Below are positions 54,676 through 61,920 of a DNA stretch of 64,000 bases, in pieces. The first letter of the stretch is position 1; every line of letters starts with the position of its first letter. Made by a program: the position numbers and the translations under genes. The notes under the pieces were generated by a model. It had not been told where the DNA came from, made no database searches, and saw nothing but the letters and a program-made list of their open reading frames with translations. This DNA comes from Rummeliibacillus pycnus_A (GTDB taxonomy: Bacteria > Bacillota > Bacilli > Bacillales_A > Planococcaceae): assembly GCF_044359855.1 (NCBI RefSeq), contig NZ_CP132291.1, positions 1,674,001 to 1,738,000 on the forward strand. The letters are read 5' to 3'.

Positions 54676-54774
54676 ATGAAAAAGAAATCTACTTTCGTTA
54701 AGTTTTTAGTTGCAGCTTCTTTATTACTAACTTCATCAACTATTCAACTTTTCTGGTTTTTTGCAGAATACTAA
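54676..54774 (+). CDS. Short secreted-peptide precursor, candidate Rgg pheromone
   Basis: A 32-residue gene with a strong GGAAGGA site before ATG. The product starts MKKKSTFVKF, has a hydrophobic signal-like core (LVAASLLL), and ends TSSTIQLFWFFAEY. It looks like a short hydrophobic peptide exported and cut to a C-terminal signal, perhaps within the last 7-10 residues. It is divergent from the Rgg-type regulator, the standard layout for Rgg-SHP pairs. A terminator follows. No match to a known pheromone is recognised. Confidence 0.65.
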   Translation: MKKKSTFVKFLVAASLLLTSSTIQLFWFFAEY

Positions 54775-54835
54775 GATTTTGTTTTTTTGATTACTATCTT
54801 TTCTTTTGTAACCCCAATCATAATAGTCCTTATTC

Positions 54836-54868
54836 AAATCCTCCACATTATTAAAGGAGGATTTTTTT
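54836..54868 (+). terminator. Terminator after the peptide gene
   Basis: A perfect 9-bp stem AAATCCTCC / GGAGGATTT, followed by TTTTTAT, 60 bp after the peptide stop. The remaining spacer to 55337 has another hairpin and a short tandem repeat but no clear gene. Confidence 0.8.
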
Positions 54869-55150
54869 ATGAATCATTTATTTTTTCTAAACAGTCTAAA
54901 AATTTATTTTACAGTTAATTCTATCACATATATTCGTTTACTAATCATTTTAAAGTTATTTTGTACTATTCCAAAAGTAATAGCTGGAAAATATCAAATT
55001 TTATCCTAACAGCTAAGGTTATTACACTCTGTTGCAGTTTTGGTTGGGAAATAGAAAAGCACCTACTTTATTGATACGTTCATCGTACCAGGGGGTGCTG
55101 ATCATTTATTTGCGTTGTTTGAATATGGGATTACAATGAGGAAAATATAC

Positions 55151-55190
55151 AAGATTGTCCTAATCATTTCAAATGATTGTCAATCTTCTT
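55151..55190. terminator. Hairpin of unclear ownership
   Basis: AAGATTG and AATCATTT arms pair with AAATGATT and CAATCTT, followed by CTTTTC on the plus strand. It may end a transcript from the peptide region or the MarR relic. Confidence 0.55.
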
Positions 55191-55192
55191 TT

Positions 55193-55214
55193 CTACATAC
55201 ATACATACATACAT
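55193..55214. repeat. (TACA)n short tandem repeat
   Basis: About five copies of the 4-bp unit TACA in a row, in non-coding sequence beside a hairpin. Confidence 0.85.
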
Positions 55215-55337
55215 GTTTTCTACAAATTCCGGTTGGTGACTGGCCCCCAAATTTATACTCTAAAAATTGTTTATTTTTGAATTTTTCTAAGTAAGTCAAG
55301 AAGCTGCTTTTTTCTCCTCTCGATTCAATTCGCAAAA

Positions 55338-55532
55338 TTATGATGTCTGAAATCGTTCTTGTATCGGTATCAGAACCACTTTATGAAATAACTCTTTTCC
55401 TTTCTCATTCAATGAAAGATATTTTGTTTTCCATTCCTGTTCCCGTTTAATCCAGCCCAACTCTTTCATTTTGCTTAACAGTTGAGTGATTTGGTCAAAT
55501 AGATTCTCTCCTTGTTTGAAATTACCTTTCAT
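55338..55532 (-). pseudogene. Truncated MarR-family regulator remnant
   Basis: Sixty-four residues that look like the end of a MarR winged-helix protein: DQITQLLSKMKELGWIKREQ then KTKYLSLNEKGKELFHKVVLIP. The N-terminal helices are not readable as MarR, the wing seems shortened, and the ATG has no ribosome binding site. The frame stays open upstream into the start of the pirin gene without a family match. Probably a decayed regulator of the neighbouring pirin. Confidence 0.5.
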
Positions 55533-55625
55533 GATGCTATACTCTATCAGGTACGGGAAGTAATGGTAGAAATTATGTTTCCGATATAAATCGGTCCTAT
55601 TTTTAAAAAGAAAGGATGATGGTGA

Positions 55626-56393
55626 ATGTCTATTCGTATTTTTTCAGTAGATCAACAGGTAATGGGGGGATTTGATGGAGGAAAGCTTGTTGAACAAAAG
55701 CCCATTGGATTTCCAGGTGAAGGATCAGCTGTAGAGCGTATTGGAACGCTATTTTATTGGGCGTGGTTTCAGGCAAAGGAAGATGCTTTTCTTCCGCTTC
55801 ATCCTCATCGAGGTTTTGAAATCATTTCATATCTTCTAAATGGTAGTGTGCATCATCAAGATACACAAGGAAATGAAAAAACTCTCAACACTGGTGATTT
55901 ACAAGTCATGCAAACAGGGAGTGGGGTTCAACATTCTGAGAAATATAAAAAAGGTGCTTCTGGATTTCAAATATGGTTTGAGCCATTTATGGGCGAATCG
56001 AATTACGCTACTCCTAAATATACAGATTATGAGGAGCATGAACTTCCTATTATAAATAAGGATGGTTTCACTGTTAAAACCATTCTTGACGAGAATTCTC
56101 CCGTTCATTTAGTGGCTGACTCTAAAATGTGGGATGTCACGATTTCGGCTGGACAAAAGTTTGAACACGTTATACCTGAAGGTTATTCTATTGCAGGGCT
56201 TGTTGTGGAAGGACAATCACATTGGCATTTCGAAACTGAAACAAAATCCGTGATGCCACAAGTATTCGTAGTATGCGAAGCTGTTAAACTCTGTTCTTTA
56301 AAAATCGAAGCGGATGTCAACGAGGATACTCGTTTAATTCTCATTCAGGTGCCAAGTGTACTTCCTTATCCTTCGTATAAAGAGGTTAAATAA
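55626..56393 (+). CDS. Pirin-family bicupin protein
   Basis: Cupin protein of 255 residues, possibly a quercetin-dioxygenase-like enzyme or redox sensor. The N-terminal metal ligands of the family are present: H59 and H61 in LHPHRGFE, H103 and E105 in SGVQHSE. The C-terminal cupin (about 135-250) is less conserved. The ATG follows GGATGATGGTGA. It has no intact neighbour with related function. Confidence 0.88.
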   Translation: MSIRIFSVDQQVMGGFDGGKLVEQKPIGFPGEGSAVERIGTLFYWAWFQAKEDAFLPLHPHRGFEIISYLLNGSVHHQDTQGNEKTLNTGDLQVMQTGSGVQHSEKYKKGASGFQIWFEPFMGESNYATPKYTDYEEHELPIINKDGFTVKTILDENSPVHLVADSKMWDVTISAGQKFEHVIPEGYSIAGLVVEGQSHWHFETETKSVMPQVFVVCEAVKLCSLKIEADVNEDTRLILIQVPSVLPYPSYKEVK

Positions 56394-56499
56394 AAAAAGG
56401 TTAAGTAAATATGATTAGGTGGAATCAATTTACTTACACTATCATTAAATAAAGAAGGCACAGGACTTTTCGCTCTTTACTGCACATAGGCGGGGCATC

Positions 56500-56536
56500 A
56501 ACAAAACGTGAATTTCGTATGAAATCCGCGTTTGTT
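56500..56536 (+). terminator. Hairpin after pirin
   Basis: AACAAAACG..AATTTC pairs with GAAAT..CGCGTTTGTT around GTAT. It has a weak T-tract, so it is a likely but imperfect terminator. Confidence 0.55.
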
Positions 56537-56589
56537 AATGAGGATAATTAACTACATGTAAAGGGGTAACCATTACTAATTGAGTTATT

Positions 56590-56832
56590 TTACTTGCTAG
56601 AATCTCTTTGAGCTCCCATATAGCTTCCGATGACATTTTGATAACTAGGAAGATGTTTAGCAAGTAATGCTTCATAGCCTTCAACATCATTTCACCAGTC
56701 ATGTTGTAATTCTGCTGCAACATTAAACCAGTTCATTAATTAGCCCCCCTGAACCATACGCATAAGGGCAGCATCTGCAACTTGTTTACTGAAAGTTCCT
56801 GATGCATCGGATACAACGAACACCTCATACTT
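56590..56832 (-). pseudogene. Isochorismatase-like hydrolase remnant
   Basis: On the minus strand YEVFVVSDASGTFSKQVADA and ALMRMVQG continue as MNWFNVAAELQHDW, stop, then NDVEGYEALLAKHLPSYQNV in another frame. Together they match the C-terminal half of YcaC-type cysteine hydrolases. The N-terminal half with the catalytic residues is missing and at least two disruptions are present. Confidence 0.7.
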
Positions 56833-56875
56833 TTATAATACTATAGTCCATTAGGGCAACAAAGGAGTGCTGAAA

Positions 56876-57967
56876 ATGGAGGAAAAGAAAGTTACGTGGT
56901 TAGAACTCTTTTTTGACTTGCTATTTGTAGCAGCTGTTGCAACTACTACTCATGTTTTACTTCATGTTGAAAAAGGGTACATACATCCAGAATATTTATT
57001 GAAGTTTGCTCTAATGTTTATCCCAATATGGTGGTCTTGGGTTGGACAAACGTTGTTTATTAATCGCTTTGGACAAGATTTTTTGCATCAACGCTTATTA
57101 ATGATTCTTCAAATGTTGTTTGTCCTTACTTTGATTTCCAGCTTATCGGTTGATTTTGATCAATACTATCTCTCTTTTCTTATTGGCTATATTGGAATAA
57201 GAACACTAACAGCGATTCAATATCTTGTTGTTCAAAGATTGGAAGAAGGGTATAGAAAAAAGGCAGCCTGGTTTTTAGGAACACGTTTTTGGATTGGGAT
57301 TATCATTTCACTTCTCTCTATCTTTTTTGATTCATGGATTCGATACGCTGTGTTATATGCAGGAATTGCTGTCGATATTATTGTGCCTATTTACGGACGA
57401 AAGTATTTGGTTAAAGCCCCGACCAATATTGCTCATTTATTAGAACGTTTTGCATTGTTAACATTAATCCTTTTTGGAGAATCTGTCGTCAGCACGCTTT
57501 CTGTACTACAGCCACAAAAAGGTGATTGGGAATCAATCTCATTTTCCATTGTTTCATTTATCCTTATTATTTCGATGTGGTGGCAGTATTTTGATAATGT
57601 AGAAAAGAAGGTAAACAAGTCGATCCAAACAGCAGGTCAAACCATTATTTATGGTCATCTGTTTATTTTAATTTCTTTGAGCATGATTGCAGCTTCTATT
57701 AAGCTGTTGTATTTACATGAGGCCTATTATTCATTTATGTTATATTTTGTATTTAGTTCTGTACTGCTCTATTTCATCTCAACTACTATTGTTTTTCATC
57801 AATATAGGTATGAACAACACCGTTTGACAATTTACCATTTAGGGTTATTCTTAGGGATTTTAGCAGTCTTTTTTATTATTAATTCGATCATGGTTGTTCC
57901 AAACATTATCATAATGGGGGAATTATCCTTGTTTTTTATCATTTATGCTAAATTAACAACCACTTAA
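56876..57967 (+). CDS. LtrA-family (low temperature requirement A) membrane protein
   Basis: Polytopic membrane protein of 363 residues, about ten helices, matching the LtrA family. The family opening VTWLELFFDLLFVAAVA is at about 6-22, and a later LLERFALLTLILFGESVV stretch near 186-203 carries the conserved GE. Function unknown. The ATG at 56876 follows AAAGGAG; the GTG nine bases earlier overlaps that site. Confidence 0.85.
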   Translation: MEEKKVTWLELFFDLLFVAAVATTTHVLLHVEKGYIHPEYLLKFALMFIPIWWSWVGQTLFINRFGQDFLHQRLLMILQMLFVLTLISSLSVDFDQYYLSFLIGYIGIRTLTAIQYLVVQRLEEGYRKKAAWFLGTRFWIGIIISLLSIFFDSWIRYAVLYAGIAVDIIVPIYGRKYLVKAPTNIAHLLERFALLTLILFGESVVSTLSVLQPQKGDWESISFSIVSFILIISMWWQYFDNVEKKVNKSIQTAGQTIIYGHLFILISLSMIAASIKLLYLHEAYYSFMLYFVFSSVLLYFISTTIVFHQYRYEQHRLTIYHLGLFLGILAVFFIINSIMVVPNIIIMGELSLFFIIYAKLTTT

Positions 57968-58476
57968 AAAATCCGGTAGTTTTATAATAGGATTCAACTC
58001 CGAAAAATAAAATTTTCAATTGTTAGCGGTAAGCTTCACAACTTTTTTTAAACATTGCAATTTTATTTCAAAGCAACAGTTAAGAAACCCAGCTAATCTT
58101 CGCATGTGAAGGTAGCTGGGTTTTAGTTAGTTTTGCAAAATAGTAGAACGATACGCCACACATTTTTGGTCTTAAATTATTTCTTGCTCATACTGTTTAT
58201 CCATATCGGGTGGTGACTGGCAACCAAAATTAAAATCGCATATTTTAAGGTGCGACTTAGTTGTAATTAAGTGTAATTTCAAGCTTTTATCAAATGTTAC
58301 ACTTATCTAATTTTAAGTCGTATAGCAAAATGGTATGTTCTTAATTTCTTTGTATATATGTTTTGAGGTAATTGTTTAAGTGTATGAATTTCTAAATTTA
58401 TGTGCATTAGATTTTATTAAGATACCAATAGAAACGCTGAATATTATGCTCTGTTAGTAAAATAAGCTCAACAAAA
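57968..58476. other. Intergenic region with terminator and short repeat
   Basis: A 578-bp gap. It contains the hairpin AAACCCAGCTA / TAGCTGGGTTT (58085-58123), which ends the LtrA transcript, and the motif GGTGGTGACTGGC at about 58209, which also occurs near 55231. Nothing else is recognised. Confidence 0.6.
58085..58126 (+). terminator. Terminator after the LtrA gene
   Basis: An 11-bp perfect stem AAACCCAGCTA / TAGCTGGGTTT, inner TTC/GAA pairing, followed by TTAG. Confidence 0.85.
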
Positions 58477-58508
58477 AAGGGCATCCATCCATTTTGGATC
58501 AACGCCCT
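58470..58508 (-). terminator. Terminator after the AlkD-like gene
   Basis: On the minus strand AGGGC and GATCC arms pair with GGAT and GCCCT, followed by TTTTTTG. Confidence 0.8.
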
Positions 58509-58545
58509 CGATCATAGAATTTTATTCACTATTTAAGGTGCTTGT

Positions 58546-59247
58546 TTAACATCTTACATGTTTCCGTTTGAAGCCAATTCTACCTTTATCTACTTCCTTT
58601 TGAATACTTTCATAAGCGTGAAGGAAACTACTTTTTTCATTGTCCTTTTTGAGTTCTACAGTACCTACTTCTTTTGCAGTTTCGACCGCCTTGTCATGGA
58701 GCGGTAAATATGAAACTCCCACTGTGAATAGGAAATTGTTCATAGCAGATTTCGTTCGTTCAGGCGAATCGTGAATCGTATTTTTCACAATTTCAAGCAT
58801 ATTGGCAATCTTGCTTTCGGAAAATTCAACATCTGAGCGATTCCCCAAAAGCCAGCAGTAGCAACTCCAACCCGCTGACATTCTCAGTTCATCACCACTT
58901 GTGATCCATTTATCAGCAATTTCTTGTGCAATATCCGCTTCAGCTAAAGTTACTGCTACCACAAAATCAGACAACATATAAAAATATGCCGAATCCATCC
59001 AACGATCAAAATCTGACTCAGTCATTGCTTGTGGATCGGCAATAATGCCTGCAAAGTACATTGCATCGTAGTTCCCTGTGGCATAAAGCTCTTCAGCTAA
59101 AGGTTGATTGATTTTTATTTTCTTGGCTATTGGCTTCATCGCACTTGTAGCCACGCCAAAAAGTGGCTCATGTGCACCATTGGAAATGTATATTTTTTTA
59201 GTTCGTTCCTTGCCAAGAGCTTCAAGCTCCTGGAATTTATGTACCAT
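58546..59247 (-). CDS. DNA alkylation repair protein (AlkD family)
   Basis: HEAT-like-repeat DNA glycosylase-type protein of 233 residues, expected to remove bulky or positively charged alkylated bases. Features typical of the family are FGVATSAMKPIAKKIK, YFAGIIADP, and a W/D pair in DRWMDSAYFYMLSDF followed later by SCYCWLLG. No Shine-Dalgarno site is seen before the ATG at 59247; TATACAT about 31 bp upstream could be a -10, suggesting a very short leader. Confidence 0.85.
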   Translation of the reverse strand: MVHKFQELEALGKERTKKIYISNGAHEPLFGVATSAMKPIAKKIKINQPLAEELYATGNYDAMYFAGIIADPQAMTESDFDRWMDSAYFYMLSDFVVAVTLAEADIAQEIADKWITSGDELRMSAGWSCYCWLLGNRSDVEFSESKIANMLEIVKNTIHDSPERTKSAMNNFLFTVGVSYLPLHDKAVETAKEVGTVELKKDNEKSSFLHAYESIQKEVDKGRIGFKRKHVRC

Positions 59248-59282
59248 TTATTGAGTTGAAGAAAATGTATAATCTTGATAAC

Positions 59283-59325
59283 AAAAGTGTACTATTATTT
59301 ATAAGATAAATAATAGTACACTTTT
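59283..59325. terminator. Perfect 19-bp inverted repeat after sce7725
   Basis: AAAAGTGTACTATTATTTA and its exact complement flank a 5-nt loop. It begins four bases after the sce7725-like stop codon. It probably terminates that transcript, but the U-tract is short and the long perfect stem could also be a protein-binding site. Confidence 0.75.
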
Positions 59326-59329
59326 TGTT

Positions 59330-60283
59330 TTATACTTTAAGATTTTCGATTTCAATTATGTTTGCCATAAGTTCAAGATGATGCATAATAGTAAGTTTTT
59401 TTAATGTTGGTAATCCAGGAAAAGTACCTTCATCATTATGTTGCAATAATCTTCTTATAGCAAAAGTATTTATCCTTTCATCGTCTGAGTATCCTTCATA
59501 CCAAACAATAAATTTAGATAAAGCTTCAGCAAACTTTCCAGCTGGGTCATCTATATCATCATTTGAATCCGAAACAAAATGTGCTACATTTAATTTATTT
59601 CCTTCAATAGGAAAGACTAAATGAAATGCAACTGCATACGGGGCAAATCCGCCTTCGATATAATCTTCACCAATAATCGAATAATCAGCAAAACCCACAT
59701 ATCCTTCTTGTCTATAAAAAAGATGTTCTTCGCTAAAGAATTCAATATCATTTTCTAAATAATCAGCATTCCTAGAGAGCTTGTGAAATTTATCTTCCAA
59801 GATTGCACAAGCAGATAAACTTAAATGTCTTTTAAAGTCTCTACCAATTGGCAACAAATTAAGTTTTGGTAATCCCCCATTAAATATCTCATTGTAAATA
59901 GGTAGTAAATTCAAATCTCTATGAATAATTACCAAGTCTTCCAATCCTGCTCCTGTCATTCTAATTAATTCTGGTATTTGTGTTCTCGATTCCTCATTAA
60001 GAATATGTCCAATAGTTATCTCTTCTTCTTGGAACAAATGATAAAATTGCGAAATAGTTGCTTCATCCTGTAGTTGGTTTCTTAAAACTCCAACTGTGGG
60101 ATTAGATATTAATATCATTTGCTGATTGTTCTCAGTAAATGTTCTAACAGTTGATTCTAATGTACTGCTAAGCTTTGTAGGTTCTACGATAGGGATAATA
60201 TTTTCATTTAATAAATCGTTTTGTAATAGTTCTCTTAGTGCTATTAAATCATATTGACCGCCTCTTAAATAAGGAAAATACAT
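59330..60283 (-). CDS. sce7725-family (beta protein) protein
   Basis: Protein of 317 residues that resembles the sce7725/'beta family' proteins, which occur beside sce7726 genes, often in defence islands; biochemical role unknown. It opens MYFPYLRGGQYDLIALRELL, has NIIPIVEPTK near 29-38, and a C-terminal helical end. The ATG at 60283 follows GGAGG; the frame is open 19 codons upstream. AT-rich and 22 bp after the sce7726-like gene, so they form an operon. Confidence 0.75.
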   Translation of the reverse strand: MYFPYLRGGQYDLIALRELLQNDLLNENIIPIVEPTKLSSTLESTVRTFTENNQQMILISNPTVGVLRNQLQDEATISQFYHLFQEEEITIGHILNEESRTQIPELIRMTGAGLEDLVIIHRDLNLLPIYNEIFNGGLPKLNLLPIGRDFKRHLSLSACAILEDKFHKLSRNADYLENDIEFFSEEHLFYRQEGYVGFADYSIIGEDYIEGGFAPYAVAFHLVFPIEGNKLNVAHFVSDSNDDIDDPAGKFAEALSKFIVWYEGYSDDERINTFAIRRLLQHNDEGTFPGLPTLKKLTIMHHLELMANIIEIENLKV

Positions 60284-60305
60284 GTCGATGCCTCCATTAT
60301 AAATG

Positions 60306-61109
60306 TTAAATATCGGAAAGTTTTTTATACTTTTCAACATTCAAATCCATCTGATAGACAAGCCATCTTATTTGAAATGGTGTCTTATTAATCATTTCGA
60401 CACCAATTGCACTTTTCCTCCTTTTTAACTCAAAAAATGTATTTTTTTGTATCTCCAATAGATCTATAGTTTTAAACAATTTTAAACAAGCTTTATAATA
60501 TTCGACAGGTTTTACTTTGGGAACAGAGCCAAAGTACTTTTTTATGATATTTTCGTACTCACTTTTCCTTAACAGTTTGAAAAGAGCATCATATTCTAAT
60601 TTTGTATTATCTTGAACAGCTGATTTTTTCAAGCTTAATCTGCCATGTTTATTTAAAATGTAAATACCAACATTTGCATGTAGTTCTTTCACTAATTTAT
60701 ATACTGGGTAATAATTGTCTTCTGAAGTTAATACGTAAACTTCTGAAAAAGCTTTATAATAATCTTCTAACTGATAGCTCAATCGTTCAAGATTATCAAG
60801 ATCTGTTTTTATTTCAAATACCATTCCCTTTAAATGATTTATTATAATAAAATCGGCCTTTGATTTCCCTATTCTAACTTCACTAAATGCTGCTGATGTA
60901 TTTAAACTATATTTTCCTAGAACCATTTTGTTAAAAAGTGTATTTTTGTAAAAATATTCATTTCTATAATTTTTTGATAGATTTTCATAGTTAGTACTTA
61001 TTTCTTCTATTATTCTTTCAAAACAATTATTCTTATTATTTTTCATTATTTCTATAATTTTCTTCTTAGAGAAATAATGATTTAAATATTGATATTGATT
61101 ATTCACCAT
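60306..61109 (-). CDS. sce7726-family protein, PD-(D/E)XK nuclease-like
   Basis: Protein of 267 residues matching the sce7726 family. A nuclease-like core is visible: E77 in FSEVRIG, D86 in SKADFIII, then E99-I-K101 in MVFEIKTD, the order expected for PD-(D/E)XK enzymes. C-terminal ~100 residues are helical and basic. Very AT-rich, suggesting transfer. The ATG follows AAGGAG. It is the first gene of the pair and lies beside a recombinase and a type I restriction system. Confidence 0.75.
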   Translation of the reverse strand: MVNNQYQYLNHYFSKKKIIEIMKNNKNNCFERIIEEISTNYENLSKNYRNEYFYKNTLFNKMVLGKYSLNTSAAFSEVRIGKSKADFIIINHLKGMVFEIKTDLDNLERLSYQLEDYYKAFSEVYVLTSEDNYYPVYKLVKELHANVGIYILNKHGRLSLKKSAVQDNTKLEYDALFKLLRKSEYENIIKKYFGSVPKVKPVEYYKACLKLFKTIDLLEIQKNTFFELKRRKSAIGVEMINKTPFQIRWLVYQMDLNVEKYKKLSDI

Positions 61110-61176
61110 TTTTCTCCTTTTATTTAACTGTCTTATAATAATTATTTTATACTATTATATGTACCAAATAATAAAT

Positions 61177-61755
61177 TTATTTATTATTTACTTTTCTATA
61201 TAAAGTCGCTCTGCTTACATTGGTAATCTCAGCAATCTCATTCACGGTTAATTTGTTCTCATCACGATGATTAAATAGTTCGATAGCATGCTTTAAGCCC
61301 ATATGTTTATCAGTATATTTTTCTGGTCTGCCTTTATACACACCTCGTTTTTTTGCAAATTCAATCCCTTCAAGCTGTCTTTCCTTTATCATATCAGCTT
61401 CAAACTCAGCAATACCACTTAATACAGTTATCATTAATTTACCGATAGCCGACGAAGTATCTACTTTGTCTCCCCCCATGTTAAGAACAATCAGGTTGAC
61501 CGATTTAACATTTAACATTTCTATAGTAGAAAGTGCATCTTTTGTACTTCTAGCAAAGCGGTCTAATTTTGTTACAACAATTGTGTCATTAGTTTGAACA
61601 ACATCTAGTAACTTTTGAAATTCTATTCTATTATTTTTTTGTCTTCCACTAACCTTTTCCTTAAAGATCTTATCACAGTCATTTTCCTTTAATTGTTTAA
61701 TTTGCGCATCTAGGTGTTGGCCAGTTGAAGATACACGTGCATACCCATATTTCAT
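61177..61755 (-). CDS. Small serine recombinase (resolvase/invertase type)
   Basis: Site-specific recombinase of 192 residues. Catalytic Ser is S9 in YGYARVSS; the active-site arginines lie in KLDRFARST near 63-71. The E-helix (IAEFEADMIKERQLEG) follows, then a C-terminal helix-turn-helix (NEIAEITNVSRATLYR). It is probably the resolvase or invertase of a mobile element, or moves the neighbouring defence genes. Short palindromes and direct repeats lie just upstream. Confidence 0.9.
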   Translation of the reverse strand: MKYGYARVSSTGQHLDAQIKQLKENDCDKIFKEKVSGRQKNNRIEFQKLLDVVQTNDTIVVTKLDRFARSTKDALSTIEMLNVKSVNLIVLNMGGDKVDTSSAIGKLMITVLSGIAEFEADMIKERQLEGIEFAKKRGVYKGRPEKYTDKHMGLKHAIELFNHRDENKLTVNEIAEITNVSRATLYRKVNNK

Positions 61756-61792
61756 ATCAAAATCACTCTCTCCTATAAATTATTTTTGATAT

Positions 61793-61875
61793 ATGTATAT
61801 GATACATTATGAACCCACATAAACATTGAGTCAACTATTCGTATCAAATGGGTACACTCAAATGATACACTCAAA
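61793..61875. promoter_or_regulatory. Candidate recombination or operator sites upstream of the recombinase
   Basis: ATGTATATGATACAT (61793-61807) is an inverted repeat; GTATCA (61841) and TGATAC (61863) form another; TACACTCAAA is directly repeated at 61853 and 61866. Such clustered half-sites upstream of a serine recombinase resemble res subsites. By eye only. Confidence 0.35.
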
Positions 61876-61876
61876 C

Positions 61877-61912
61877 AAAAAAAAAAAAAACGTATCCACA
61901 AAATTGGATACG
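61877..61912 (-). terminator. Terminator after hsdS
   Basis: CGTATCCA pairs with TGGATACG (61891-61912), with a run of 14 A giving a very strong minus-strand U-tract. Confidence 0.93.
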
Positions 61913-61920
61913 TCTTTATA

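Noticed and set aside
55193..55214. Possible CRISPR-like repeats
   Set aside because: Unit is four bases without spacers; it is a simple tandem repeat. No cas genes are present.
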